From positions 62,001 through 126,000 of the forward strand of contig CAZNPL010000015.1 of NCBI GenBank assembly GCA_964574815.1: a DNA stretch of 64,000 nt, read 5' to 3'. Positions 9,124 to 18,353 of this stretch are shown in pieces. Source of the DNA: CAZNPL01 sp964574815. GTDB taxonomy: Bacteria; Planctomycetota; Phycisphaerae; UBA1845. The notes below the pieces were generated by a model that was not told the DNA's origin, ran no database searches, and was given only the letters and a program-made list of their open reading frames with translations. Numbering within the stretch: the first letter of the stretch is position 1; each line of letters begins with the position of its first letter. The translations under genes were made by a program, and so were the position numbers.

Positions 9124-9271
9124 CGGTCGCCTTATCGGATTGTGAGCCGCTCGCCGCGAAAAGTCCTCGCGCGATCGCCGCCGAGACTTAACATCATTGG
9201 TGTATACACGCTACCGCGGTCTCTGGTCACACGCTCTTTCCACTGTCGTCCCGCGGGGTCGCTGAGTCGCC

Positions 9272-10513
9272 TCATCCGTCGGCGGGCCAATCGCGCGGTC
9301 CCACGCTGATGAGAAAACCTTCGCAATTAACAGGGTAGCGCTCGAATAACTGAGCAACGGACTCGACGGTCACGGCTTCGACGGCTGCCAGTCGCTCCTC
9401 CAACGTTCGCGGCGCCCCGCGATAGTCAACGTCGTCGGCAATTTGAGTCAGCCGATGATAGGGCGATTCTCCCTCGAGCGCCAGCCGGGTGCGCCGCTTG
9501 TTCTTGACCCGCTGCACTTCCTCTTCAGTCACGCGGTTGTCGCAGATATGGCCGGCCTCGCGGCGGATCGCGTCGGCGAGGGCGTCGATGCCGTCCGGAT
9601 CCGTCTGCCCGGAGAGGATCGTCAGGCCGCAATCCTGAAGATCGAATCGGAATGCGGCCGTTTGCGGGCTCAGACCCGCCTGCACGATGTTCCAATAGAA
9701 CCGTGAGTTCGCTCCCCCGAGAATCGAGGCCGCCGCCTGCGCGGTCTCGTGCATTGGATCCACGGCGCTCGGCGCCGGATAGCACAATGCCATCAGTTGT
9801 TGCCTGAATCGAGGGAGCACGCGCTTCGACTTTCCGTTGCGAATCGCCGGTGCCAATCGTTGGGATTGGTCCGCGGACCGTTCCCACGCCCCGCAGAGGC
9901 GATCGGCCGCCTCGATGATCCGGCTCGGATCGACGTTGCCGGCCACGATCAGAACCGTTCGGTCGGCAGCGTAGCGCCGTTCGAAGTAGGCATGAAGCTG
10001 GTCGCGCGTCAGGTTTCCGACGGTGGTCTCGTAGCCGAGGATCGGCCAGGACAGCGGGTGCCCTTGGAATACCGATTCGAGCATGAGATCGAAGGCAACA
10101 TGCTCGATCGAGTCCTTGGCCATCGCGATTTCTTCGAGGATGACCTGTTTTTCGGTTTCGAACTGATCCGGGGGCAGGGCCGGCCGGGTCATGTCGGCGA
10201 GCAGCTCGATCTGGTCGTCGATGCGCTCGGCCGGGACCCAGCCGTAATATAACGTCCGATCGGTGCTTGTGAAGGCGTTGTAGATCGAGCCCAACCGATC
10301 GAACGCCAGGCTGATCTCACGCCAGTCGCGCTTGTGCGACCCCTTGAAGCACATGTGCTCGAGGAAGTGGGACGCACCGGCCAGCTCCGGCGTTTCGTCG
10401 CGCGACCCCGTCTGCGCCAGGAAGCCGGCGGCGGCTGATTGAACGTCCGGCATCTGTTCGATCACGACGCGAAGTCCGTTGGGCAGCGTGTGCAGCGTGT
10501 AGGGATGGCTCAT
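9272..10513 (-). CDS. M16 family zinc peptidase, catalytic subunit
   Basis: This is a 413-residue insulinase/processing-peptidase-like enzyme. The zinc site is intact: inverted motif HFLEH near residue 45, with the third ligand Glu in VILEEIAMAKD about 75 residues later. The N-terminal domain matches M16B peptidases. The C-terminal domain lacks the R...Y substrate-binding motif that single-chain or partner M16 proteins carry; at that position it reads NSRFYWNIVQAGLSPQTAAF. The gene overlaps the stop of an upstream M16 paralogue by 4 bases. The neighbour has the R/Y motif but no zinc motif, so the two probably form a heterodimer like mitochondrial processing peptidase or the Sphingomonas M16B pair. 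Substrate unknown. Confidence 0.9.
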   Translation of the reverse strand: MSHPYTLHTLPNGLRVVIEQMPDVQSAAAGFLAQTGSRDETPELAGASHFLEHMCFKGSHKRDWREISLAFDRLGSIYNAFTSTDRTLYYGWVPAERIDDQIELLADMTRPALPPDQFETEKQVILEEIAMAKDSIEHVAFDLMLESVFQGHPLSWPILGYETTVGNLTRDQLHAYFERRYAADRTVLIVAGNVDPSRIIEAADRLCGAWERSADQSQRLAPAIRNGKSKRVLPRFRQQLMALCYPAPSAVDPMHETAQAAASILGGANSRFYWNIVQAGLSPQTAAFRFDLQDCGLTILSGQTDPDGIDALADAIRREAGHICDNRVTEEEVQRVKNKRRTRLALEGESPYHRLTQIADDVDYRGAPRTLEERLAAVEAVTVESVAQLFERYPVNCEGFLISVGPRDWPADG

Positions 10514-11784
10514 GGTGCCGATCCTCCCGCCGGACCGTCGCCGGCTATTCGAGCGCCTTCAAGCACTCTGGGACCCAGGGTGAGTACGCTCAACCGATCC
10601 CGCGGATGCTCGTCAAGATAGCGCCGGATGTCGTCGGTGTTGACGGATCGAAGCTCGGCGAGTTTCTGATTCCGGTCCTTCGGGTGTCCCAACTGAAACA
10701 CATCCTCGGCCAGCTCCGTGCAACGCGACCGGGTGATGTCCCCGTGCGTTTCGATCTTTGCGACCAATCCGGCTGCGGCCCGCTCCACCTCCTCGTCCTG
10801 CAAGTCTTCGTTCAAGCGGTCGACCTCTCGAAGCAGCGTTGCGTATGTTAAGTCGCAACGATCAGGCGTGGTCGAGGCGCCGAGGAACAACATACCCGCA
10901 CCGCGCGGCGTCTCGCCCCAGGCGCTGACCCAGTAGACCAGCCCCAGTTTCTCGCGCACTTCCGTGAAGAGGCGGGAACTCATGCCGCCCGACAGCACCG
11001 CCAGCGCGATGCGTTGAATCGCATAATCGGGATGGTTCATCGGCACGCCCGGAAACGCGATCCCGATCTGCTCCTGCTCTAGGTCCTTGTGGTGATGCAC
11101 CCGATCGGGGCGGAACTCGATCGGAAAGGCCGATTTACCCACCTGCTCGGCCGGTCCGAACGCACCAAAGTGCCGCTCCAGCATGTCGGCCAGCTTCGAA
11201 GCATCCAATGCGCCGGCCGCCGTCACCTGCAGGCGACCGCCATGACAAGTCTTTTGCCATTGTTCGAGGAGGTCCCGGCGGCTGATGCGGTCCAGCGTCT
11301 CCGGCTCGCCGAGCGGGTGGCGGCCCAGCACCGGCCCGTACACTTGGGCGTCCAACAGCTTGTCCGTCAGGCTGTGGGCGTCGTCGTGCAATGCGTTGAT
11401 TTCCTGCCGTGTGAGGTCGATCGCCACCTTGACCACGTCGTCGGGGAAAGTGGGTGTTCGGAGGAACTCGACGTGCAGTTCAACCGCCCGATCGAGAAAC
11501 TCCGGAAGGACGATGCAGTTGTACGCCGTGATTTCCCGGCCCGTTCTGGCCCCGCGCGTGGCCCCGATCTCGTCGAACGCGTCGGACAGGCCGCGCCCGT
11601 CGTGCGACGCGGTTCCCAGATCGATCGTTTCCTGAACCAGGCGGGACAAGCCCAGTCGATCGGGCGGATCGTCGGCCGTTCCGGTCCGGAGCCGAAACTC
11701 CAGCGCGACCACGCGCCGGCCCGGCAGTTCGACCGTGGCCAGCTCGATTCCGTTCGACAGCGTTGTATGCGTCACTTTTTCCAT
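10510..11784 (-). CDS. M16 family peptidase-like protein, non-catalytic partner
   Basis: This is a 424-residue M16-fold protein. The position of the HxxEH zinc motif reads SRLVQETIDLG, so both histidines are lost and it should be inactive alone. The C-terminal domain retains FTEVREKLGLVYWVSAWG, the R and Y motif used to hold substrate in M16 peptidases. The 4-base overlap with the downstream catalytic M16 gene indicates coupled translation and 1:1 production. By analogy with PMP alpha/beta and bacterial heterodimeric M16B proteins, it likely provides the substrate-binding half. The start ATG 11784 has no strong ribosome site in the 15 bases upstream. Confidence 0.88.
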   Translation of the reverse strand: MEKVTHTTLSNGIELATVELPGRRVVALEFRLRTGTADDPPDRLGLSRLVQETIDLGTASHDGRGLSDAFDEIGATRGARTGREITAYNCIVLPEFLDRAVELHVEFLRTPTFPDDVVKVAIDLTRQEINALHDDAHSLTDKLLDAQVYGPVLGRHPLGEPETLDRISRRDLLEQWQKTCHGGRLQVTAAGALDASKLADMLERHFGAFGPAEQVGKSAFPIEFRPDRVHHHKDLEQEQIGIAFPGVPMNHPDYAIQRIALAVLSGGMSSRLFTEVREKLGLVYWVSAWGETPRGAGMLFLGASTTPDRCDLTYATLLREVDRLNEDLQDEEVERAAAGLVAKIETHGDITRSRCTELAEDVFQLGHPKDRNQKLAELRSVNTDDIRRYLDEHPRDRLSVLTLGPRVLEGARIAGDGPAGGSAP

Positions 11785-11877
11785 ACGTTAATCCGAGGTT
11801 CTCGCTGTTTCAGCGCTGGCTGTTCCGCCGGAGGCGGGCCAGCGGTAACCGAGTCGCTGGCAGCGCCCTACGAAACG

Positions 11878-11937
11878 CACGGGCAAGCTCCGCCGCCGGT
11901 GGCGGCCCCGCTTGCCCATGGCACCCTTCATCACACG
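11878..11937. repeat. GGGCAAGC palindrome element, truncated copy
   Basis: The arms GGGCAAGC (11881-11888) and GCTTGCCC (11910-11917) form a hairpin whose inner part is CCGCC/GGCGG, followed by CCCATGGCACCC. The right end is shared with the elements at 32718-32798 and 39181-39298. The left terminal GTGCCATGGG is not present here, so this copy is partial. It lies between the phosphomannomutase stop and the M16 operon. Confidence 0.7.
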
Positions 11938-11941
11938 CACT

Positions 11942-13498
11942 TTAGTGGTCCACCGGCTTTCCGAGCAGCGATCCGACCTCCTGCACCTTCTCTTCCATCA
12001 ACTCCGGAGACTCGGCCTCGAGGTTGAGACGCAGCAGGGGCTCGGTGTTCGACTTTCGAACGTTGAACCACCAGTTGTCGTAATCGACGGTGATTCCGTC
12101 CAGCCGGTCGACTTTGGCATCGTCGTAGACTTTTTCGAGTTTTGCGATGGTGGCGTCCTTGTCCTCAGTTTCGAAGTTACGCTCGCCGCTGGCCCAGAAC
12201 CGCTTGAGCGGGGCGATCAATTCGCTCAGGGTCTTGTCCGATTCGGTGAGCACGTTGAGCACGTGGACCAACGCGAGCATCCCCGAGTCGCAGTAGTAAT
12301 TGTCGCGGAAGTAAAAGTGCCCGGACAGCTCGCCTCCGAACACAGCGTCCGTTTCGCGCAGGGCATTCTTCATGAACGCGTGACCAACGCGCTCCCGACG
12401 CGGCTTGCCTCCGTGCTTGGTGACCTCCTCGGCCACGACCCGGCTGGAACGCAGATCGTACACGATCGTCGAACCGGGATGATGCTTGAGGAAGTACCGG
12501 GCCAGCAACGCCGTCACGAGATCGCACCGGACGATCTCCGCCTTCTCGTCAACCAGCATGCACCGGTCGGCGTCGCCGTCGAAACACACGCCAAAATCCG
12601 CGCCCCCGCGGCGCACCCGCTCGCGAACCTGGTCCAGGTTGGCATCCACCAGGGGATTCGGCTCATGAACGAACTCGCCGGTCATCTCGGTGTTCAGACA
12701 GTCCAGCTCGATATTCGGGACGTCGCCGAAGATGACCGGTGCCCAGCGGCCGGCCATCCCGTTCGACGCGTCGATCGCCACCTTGAGCCCCCGCACCGGT
12801 TCGAGGTATCTGCGGATGAACGTCTTGTACTCGGCGGCGAGATCGCGCTCGGTCACCGAGCCGGGCTGATTGCCCTCGTGCCGGGCCAGCTTGTCCGCAA
12901 TCCGGGCGATGTCGCGCAGACCGCTGTTCTCGCCGACCGGAACAGCACGGCGGCCGCAGATCTTGAAGCCGTTGTAGTGAGAGGGGTTGTGGCTGGCCGT
13001 TGTCTGGATGCCCCCCGCAGCGCCCAGGAAGTTGACCGCAAAGGCCATCTGCGACGTGTCGATCAGACCGATGTCGATCACCGGCACGCCGGTGGCCCTG
13101 ATGCCTTCGATCAGCGCCCTGCACAGGGAGGGGCTGCTCTTGCGCATGTCGCGTCCGACCACCACGGACGTCCGATCGACCGAGCCGCGTTCGGCGGACG
13201 ACGAAGTCTCTCGAAAAAACAACGCGGCCGCATGGCCGATGCGCCAGGCGACCGTCTCGTCCAGGGGGTCGGGGTACGTCGCCCGGACGTCGTATGCTTT
13301 GAACACCTTCTCGATCATCGTGTTGTAACCCGGGCTGGGGACCTCCCTGTGCTGCGACGCGGCCCGCTCGTCGTCGTTGAATCGACAGCCTCGGCACTTG
13401 GGGTAGTTCGCCTTCCTGCGACCGAAGCAGACGGCATCCGATATCCTCACTTCGACCCGATCGGGGCAGTATCTGTAGTACTCAGAGGGCTTTTGCAC
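11942..13498 (-). CDS. phosphomannomutase/phosphoglucomutase with Cys-rich N-terminal extension
   Basis: This is a 518-residue alpha-D-phosphohexomutase, which interconverts hexose 1- and 6-phosphates for sugar-nucleotide and polysaccharide synthesis. Catalytic serine loop: TTASHNPSHYNG (about residue 165). Metal loop: FDGDADRC (about 305). Sugar-specificity loop: GGELSGHFYF. The C-terminal phosphate-binding region has RKSNTEPLLRLN. The mutase proper starts near residue 61 (MIEKVFKAYDVRATYP). Before it, about 60 residues contain CPDR..., C, KCRGC, a possible four-Cys zinc site. The start is GTG 13498 with GGAG about 10 bases upstream; ATG 13318 would give the plain enzyme. PMM versus PGM specificity cannot be decided. 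Confidence 0.9.
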   Translation of the reverse strand: MQKPSEYYRYCPDRVEVRISDAVCFGRRKANYPKCRGCRFNDDERAASQHREVPSPGYNTMIEKVFKAYDVRATYPDPLDETVAWRIGHAAALFFRETSSSAERGSVDRTSVVVGRDMRKSSPSLCRALIEGIRATGVPVIDIGLIDTSQMAFAVNFLGAAGGIQTTASHNPSHYNGFKICGRRAVPVGENSGLRDIARIADKLARHEGNQPGSVTERDLAAEYKTFIRRYLEPVRGLKVAIDASNGMAGRWAPVIFGDVPNIELDCLNTEMTGEFVHEPNPLVDANLDQVRERVRRGGADFGVCFDGDADRCMLVDEKAEIVRCDLVTALLARYFLKHHPGSTIVYDLRSSRVVAEEVTKHGGKPRRERVGHAFMKNALRETDAVFGGELSGHFYFRDNYYCDSGMLALVHVLNVLTESDKTLSELIAPLKRFWASGERNFETEDKDATIAKLEKVYDDAKVDRLDGITVDYDNWWFNVRKSNTEPLLRLNLEAESPELMEEKVQEVGSLLGKPVDH

Positions 13499-13818
13499 GC
13501 TTCAACCGCTCCGATCGCGGCGGCAGTACCGCCGCGAGCCGGGATCCTAGCAGAATTCACACATCCTCTCCAGGATCGCGCGTGTCGCGCAATAACCGGC
13601 GTCGATTCAGCGAAATCCCTCCCGGCCGTTCTCAACGCGCCGAGCGCGGTGGCGGGCGTCGAATGTTGTCGCGGACGACGGTAGCGGATATTACCCGCGT
13701 TGACGATACCTTCAAACGCGGCTTAAACTGCCCGTTTCGATGCGGAGGTCGCGGCGCGGCGACCCGCGTAACTGCCGTCACGTTATTCTCGCGAGGCTCG
13801 ATACCGGAGCCGGGTTGA
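13499..13818. other. 320-bp divergent intergenic region
   Basis: This region separates the phosphomannomutase gene (minus) from the TolC-like gene (plus). No coding potential is convincing. The only promoter-like sequence is a TTGACG at 13700-13705 with TTAAAC 17 bases later (13723-13728); the -10 match is poor. I see no hairpin or repeat of note. Confidence 0.4.
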
Positions 13819-15531
13819 GTGATCATGTTGATGAGAAAACGACAAGTCGCTCAGTGGGCCGGTCTGACGTTGATCGCCGGTGTCTGGTCGGCCGCCGCAG
13901 TTGCGCAGGTCGATCAGCTCAGCCGGTTCGAAAAACGCCCCGATGATACAGACCCGTTGGTCTGGCACGTCTCCGATCCGCAGTTCGTGATCGACGCCGT
14001 CGAGCCGATGCTGACCGAGACGACCGCCGCTGCCGATCGGCAGTTTGCCGAGACGCTGCTCGAACGGCTTCGATCCATCCAGCGACCGCGAACGGTGGTA
14101 CTCTCCCTTGAGGACGCGCTGCACCGGACGCTGGCGAACAACCACACGGTCCGCGTAGCCAGTTACAATCCGGCGATCAGCAGGAGTGGTCTGGTGCAGG
14201 CGGAGGCTGTCTTCGACGCCCTTTACTTCATGAGTTTATCCAACAACAACGTGGACCGGCCGACGGGTACGCAGTTGATCGGCACCAAGTCGGAGCAGTT
14301 CGATCTCAGCGGCGGCATCCGCAAGCTGCTTCCGAGCGGCATGCAGGTGAGCACAAGTCTGAGTCTCCAGCGGCAGTCCAGCAACAACCAGTTCCAGGTG
14401 ATCGATCCGATCTACACCAGCAACTTCGTGGGCGAGTTCACGCAACCGCTCCTGCGCAACGCCGGCATCGACTTCAATCGCTCCCAGATCCGAATCTCGC
14501 AGAACGACACGAAGATCAGCCGGCAGGCGTTCAAGCGTCAGGTGCGGGAGACGCTCGCGACGGTGGAGCAGCTCTACTGGGCACTGGTCCGCACCCGGCG
14601 TGAGGTCACGATTCGCGCCCGGCTCCTGACGGAGTTCGAGAAGATCTATGATTTTCTGTGGCAGCGGCGCGGCTTCGATACTTACCAGATTCAGCTATCG
14701 CAGACCCGAGCCAACCTCGAGGCCTCCAGGGCCAACTTCATCTTCGTCGTCAACGAGGTGTATAACGCCGAGGATCGTCTGATTGCGGCCATGAACGATC
14801 CGGAGCTGAATCTGGCCGAGGACATCGAGATCATTCCTGGGGATTTTCCAACGACTGCGCCTCTTGAATACGACGCGGTTGCGGTGGTCCAGAGCGCGCT
14901 GGACAACCGCAGTGAAGTCGCCGAGGCTCGACTCCAGATCGACAACGCCAGAATCCGGGTCGGCGCCGCGAAGAACCAGGCCCTTCCGCGGCTGGACCTC
15001 TTCTTTCGATACACGGTGAACGGGCTTGGGACCAACGCCGACGACGCCTTTGACGAGGTGACTCAGACAGATTTCACCGAGTTTCTCGTCGGACTTGATC
15101 TGGAAGTGCCGATCGGCAACCGCGCCGCCGAAGCGGCGCTGCGGCAGGCGCAGCTCCAGCACGCTCAGCAGATCGCGGCGCTCAAGGCTCAGATCGAGCA
15201 GGTCATCCTCGAGGTCAACGTCGCGCTCCGCGCCATCAAGACCACGTACGAACTGATCGACCCCAGCCTCCAGGAAGCCGAGGCCAACGAAGACCAGGTG
15301 GCCTCGGTGATCGCCCGGGCGGAAAGGAAGAACTTCACCGCCCTGAACCAGGAGCTGGGAGCCCGAAACGCCCTGGCCGAGAGCCGCAGCGCCCTGTTGA
15401 GGTCACTGGTGGAGTACAACCTCTCGCTGATCGAACTGGAGCGGGCCAAGGGGACCCTCCTGGAGTACAACAACGTCTCTTTTGTGGGCGACGACCAGCG
15501 GCCGTCGGCAGAGCCGGACACCCCAAATTGA
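13819..15531 (+). CDS. TolC-like outer membrane efflux protein
   Basis: This is a 570-residue protein with an N-terminal signal peptide (residues 1-30, ending ...SAAAVAQ) and the long helical hairpins plus beta segments of the OEP/TolC family. Seen: VVLSLEDALHRTLANNHTVR near residue 95, the typical opening of an OEP repeat, a second repeat around 350-480 (YDAVAVVQSALDNRSEVAEAR), and EVPIGNRAAEAALRQAQLQ. These proteins form trimeric channels with a periplasmic tunnel. No membrane-fusion protein or RND/ABC pump is next to it. Start is GTG 13819 or ATG 13825; either keeps the signal peptide. The SH3-type gene begins 81 bp downstream. Confidence 0.88.
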   Translation: MIMLMRKRQVAQWAGLTLIAGVWSAAAVAQVDQLSRFEKRPDDTDPLVWHVSDPQFVIDAVEPMLTETTAAADRQFAETLLERLRSIQRPRTVVLSLEDALHRTLANNHTVRVASYNPAISRSGLVQAEAVFDALYFMSLSNNNVDRPTGTQLIGTKSEQFDLSGGIRKLLPSGMQVSTSLSLQRQSSNNQFQVIDPIYTSNFVGEFTQPLLRNAGIDFNRSQIRISQNDTKISRQAFKRQVRETLATVEQLYWALVRTRREVTIRARLLTEFEKIYDFLWQRRGFDTYQIQLSQTRANLEASRANFIFVVNEVYNAEDRLIAAMNDPELNLAEDIEIIPGDFPTTAPLEYDAVAVVQSALDNRSEVAEARLQIDNARIRVGAAKNQALPRLDLFFRYTVNGLGTNADDAFDEVTQTDFTEFLVGLDLEVPIGNRAAEAALRQAQLQHAQQIAALKAQIEQVILEVNVALRAIKTTYELIDPSLQEAEANEDQVASVIARAERKNFTALNQELGARNALAESRSALLRSLVEYNLSLIELERAKGTLLEYNNVSFVGDDQRPSAEPDTPN

Positions 15532-15612
15532 CAACCCGGCCGTCGGGAGCTAACGTCAACCCTGCGGTTCAGTACGAGAATGCCCGCCAGTTCAAGCACA
15601 GGATCGAGAACG

Positions 15613-16818
15613 ATGACAGCGCAGCGATGCATCTCCATGTTTGTGTTGATCGCCGTGCAGGCTGTCGCCCAGGAGGAAGGGAGCAAGCCGGACGAACTTC
15701 TCTTCGTCGGCGAGGTGACGGCGAACAACGTCTACGTACGCAGTGGCCCCAGTACGAATTACTATGAGGTGGCCAAGCTCGACGCAGGTCAACGCGTGCG
15801 CGTCTACGGCGAAGAGCCGGACTGGTACGCAATTGCGCCGCCAGAGGAGTGCTTCAGCGTCATTCACGAGAATTACATCGACGTGGACGCGTCCGGGGAC
15901 AGTGGGACAGTGAACGCGAACAACGTTCTCGTCAGGGCGGGATCGGCGCTGCGGCCCGAGCTTTATGCCAAGCAGCTCAAGCTTCAGCGCGGGGCCGTGG
16001 TCCACATCCTCGAGCCACACAATGAGGACTACCTGCGGATCCGCCCGCCGGCTGAGGCCCGCTTGTACATCAGTAAGCAATTCGTAGCCCGGGCTCCGAC
16101 GAACGAGCCGCCGACGCGCCCCGCCGCCGAACCTGCCGAGGCCGCCGCCCTCACAGGGCAAACTGAATCGCCGACTGCGGAGACACCGGCCGGGGAGGGG
16201 GCCGCCCCTGCGACGGAGGCGAAGCCTCCCCTGGAACCGGGCAAGTTTCAGGAACGGATCGCCGAACTCGACGCGGCCGTTGAAAAGGAAATGAACAGGC
16301 CCTTGCTCCAGCGTGAGTTTGAGCCGCTCATCGAGCAGTATCGCGCGCTCAGCAAGCAGGACGTGGATCCCTACGCGCGGGCCTACGCCAAGGCGCGAAT
16401 TCGGCAACTTGAACAGTCGAGAGAGTCGATCGTCGCGCTTCGGCAATTGCGCGAACTCGCCGATCGCGTCGCGACCGAACGCAAGAAATCGCTCAAGGAG
16501 CGGAACGCGATCCGTCCTCCCGTTCCGTCCATCGGGGGCGGCTTCGACGCCGTCGGCGAGCTTCGTCCGAGCGTTCTGTTCAGTTCTCCGGTCGGACCGC
16601 GCTGGTATCGTCTGGTCAATGCCGACCAAGAGCCGCTTCGCACGATCGGCTATATCGAGGTGCCCGAGGACTCATCCATCGACGTGACCCGCTTCCTCGG
16701 CCGCAAGGTCGGGGTGCGGGCGCGCGAGCGTCGATTGCTCACCGGAGACGTCGATCCGCTCGAGGTGTTCGTGGTTTCCGAGCTTGTGGGCCTGGACGTC
16801 GAGTCGGGCGACGGATAG
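15613..16818 (+). CDS. secreted protein with two bacterial SH3 domains
   Basis: This 401-residue protein has a short signal peptide (MTAQRCISMFVLIAVQAVAQ). Two SH3b-like domains follow: residues about 33-80 (NNVYVRSGPSTNYYEVAKL) and about 100-150 (NNVLVRAGSALRPELYAKQL). An Ala/Pro/Thr/Glu-rich linker (about 160-215) leads to a helical, probably coiled-coil segment (about 220-300) and a C-terminal globular part. SH3b domains usually bind cell-wall peptides or act as targeting modules. I chose ATG 15613 because it gives a clean signal peptide and is preceded by AGGATCGAG; the longer frame from 15580 adds a polar leader. It sits between a TolC-like gene and a tiny lipoprotein gene on the same strand. 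Confidence 0.8.
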   Translation: MTAQRCISMFVLIAVQAVAQEEGSKPDELLFVGEVTANNVYVRSGPSTNYYEVAKLDAGQRVRVYGEEPDWYAIAPPEECFSVIHENYIDVDASGDSGTVNANNVLVRAGSALRPELYAKQLKLQRGAVVHILEPHNEDYLRIRPPAEARLYISKQFVARAPTNEPPTRPAAEPAEAAALTGQTESPTAETPAGEGAAPATEAKPPLEPGKFQERIAELDAAVEKEMNRPLLQREFEPLIEQYRALSKQDVDPYARAYAKARIRQLEQSRESIVALRQLRELADRVATERKKSLKERNAIRPPVPSIGGGFDAVGELRPSVLFSSPVGPRWYRLVNADQEPLRTIGYIEVPEDSSIDVTRFLGRKVGVRARERRLLTGDVDPLEVFVVSELVGLDVESGDG

Positions 16819-16852
16819 CCCGACAGGAAACGGTGTATACAGGAGTTGAACG

Positions 16853-17047
16853 ATGCCGAAACGGTTCGCGGTCTCCCGATGGCTGAAGATCGGGACGGTC
16901 GTATCTCTGGGAACGGTGTTTCAAGCAGGAGGATGCACCGTCGACACGCAGGCGCTGGCCGTCGAGTTCCTTACGACCTTCGCCAGCCTGTTGATCAGCA
17001 CGTTCGTGAATAACTTCTTCGGCGTCGGGTTCGGATTCGGGATGTAA
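16853..17047 (+). CDS. 64-residue small lipoprotein
   Basis: A short gene with AGGAG placed 6 bases before the ATG. The product has a basic, hydrophobic N-terminus and a lipobox-like sequence QAGGC (Cys28), followed by one hydrophobic segment (FLTTFASLLISTFVNNFFGV) and a Gly/Phe-rich end. It follows the SH3 protein by 34 bp and could be cotranscribed. The mature peptide of about 37 residues would be lipid-anchored and largely hydrophobic. No known family is evident. Confidence 0.6.
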   Translation: MPKRFAVSRWLKIGTVVSLGTVFQAGGCTVDTQALAVEFLTTFASLLISTFVNNFFGVGFGFGM

Positions 17048-17299
17048 CGTGTCCGGAGATTCCGAGCCGCCGGGCCGTTTGACGCGCGTGATTGTCTCAC
17101 GGGCGGCGACGTCGGCAACGCGGCCGTTGCCCGCCGACGTAACGTTGAATTGTCTCCGCTCCGGATCGCCGATCGGGCGTTGCGGGTAGAATTCACCGAC
17201 GATCGGGGACGCGTTTGCGCTTTCCCCCATACTGAAAGCCGCAACCGCTAAGTGTATCACCCTTGGACGGCTCGCGGCAGAACAACCTCTGAGCAATTC

Positions 17300-18304
17300 A
17301 TGGAAACGCCCGGGTTTCAACGCGCAACCGTCATCGGTGCGGGGGCCATGGGGACGCTTTGTGCAACGCTCCTTGCCGAACGCGGCGTGCGAAGCGTCCT
17401 GTGGGGTCGGTCGGCTGATCACGCGGCCTCGATCCGTGCCGATGGGGAAAACCGGCGTTACCTTCCGGGGCGGAGGATTCCGGAGGGGGTCGTTCCGACT
17501 CACGAAGAAGACGTGGCCCTGGCCGATCCGGAGTTGATCGTCTCGGCCGTTCCGTGCCAGCACATCCGCTCGCAGTGGAGTTCACTTCTCCAGCAGCGCA
17601 GTGTCATTGCACCGATCATGAGCGTTGCCAAGGGGATCGAGGTGGACACGCTTCTGCGCCCGACCCAGATACTCCGTGAGTTGGCGCCCGGTGTGCCACT
17701 GGCCGCGTTGACCGGCCCGAGTCTGGCCGGTGAGATCGCCCGCGGACTGCCGGCCGTTGTGGTCGTCGCCAGCGAGGACCTGCAGTTGGCCACCCGGATC
17801 CAGGCGGCCATGTCCAGCAGCACGTTCCGCATCTACACAAACTGCGACGTGGTCGGAGCGGAACTGGGCGGTGCGGTCAAGAATGTGATCGGCATTGCGG
17901 CGGGAATCGCCGACGGTCTCGAGATGGGCAACAACGCCAAGGCCAGTCTGCTCACGCGTGGGTTGGTCGAGATCACGCGGCTCGGTGTCGCCCTGGGGGC
18001 CGATCCCAACACGTTCAGCGGGCTGGCGGGCATTGGCGACCTGATGACGACCGCCAATTCCCGGCTCAGCCGCAATCACACGGCTGGCGAGAAAATCGGG
18101 CGCGGCTGGCCTCTGGAGAATGTGATTCGCACCTCCGACGGCGTGATCGAGGGAATCGAAACGACGCGCAGCGTGCTGGCCCTGGCTCAGCGCCGAGGGG
18201 TCGAAATGCCCATCACCCAGGCCATCCACAGCGTGCTGTTCGAGGGGCGCGATCCGATGCAGGCGATCGAGGAGTTGATGACCCGCCGGCTTCGCGCCGA
18301 GTAA
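17300..18304 (+). CDS. gpsA: glycerol-3-phosphate dehydrogenase [NAD(P)+]
   Basis: This 334-residue cytoplasmic enzyme reduces dihydroxyacetone phosphate to sn-glycerol 3-phosphate, the backbone for phospholipids. Seen: Rossmann motif VIGAGAMGTLCATLLAERG at residues 10-28, SVAKGIE near 110, TGPSLAGEIARGLP near 140, and the catalytic lysine region GGAVKNVIGIAAGIADGLEM near 190, then NNAKASLLTRGL. Length is normal. ATG 17300 places the Rossmann motif at the expected distance; an upstream GTG (17252) would add 16 unrelated residues. It converges on the ppdK gene with 49 bp between the stops. Confidence 0.96.
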   Translation: METPGFQRATVIGAGAMGTLCATLLAERGVRSVLWGRSADHAASIRADGENRRYLPGRRIPEGVVPTHEEDVALADPELIVSAVPCQHIRSQWSSLLQQRSVIAPIMSVAKGIEVDTLLRPTQILRELAPGVPLAALTGPSLAGEIARGLPAVVVVASEDLQLATRIQAAMSSSTFRIYTNCDVVGAELGGAVKNVIGIAAGIADGLEMGNNAKASLLTRGLVEITRLGVALGADPNTFSGLAGIGDLMTTANSRLSRNHTAGEKIGRGWPLENVIRTSDGVIEGIETTRSVLALAQRRGVEMPITQAIHSVLFEGRDPMQAIEELMTRRLRAE

Positions 18305-18353
18305 CCGCGGCCTTTGGATTGCGTCAGGGTCTTTACCGTTATCGCGGCGTCGT

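Noticed and set aside
11912..13684. 590-residue open frame on the plus strand
   Set aside because: Antisense to the phosphomannomutase, which has all catalytic motifs; the plus-strand product has none.
13819..15531. Complete efflux system
   Set aside because: Only the TolC-like channel is here; no RND/ABC pump or membrane-fusion protein is adjacent.
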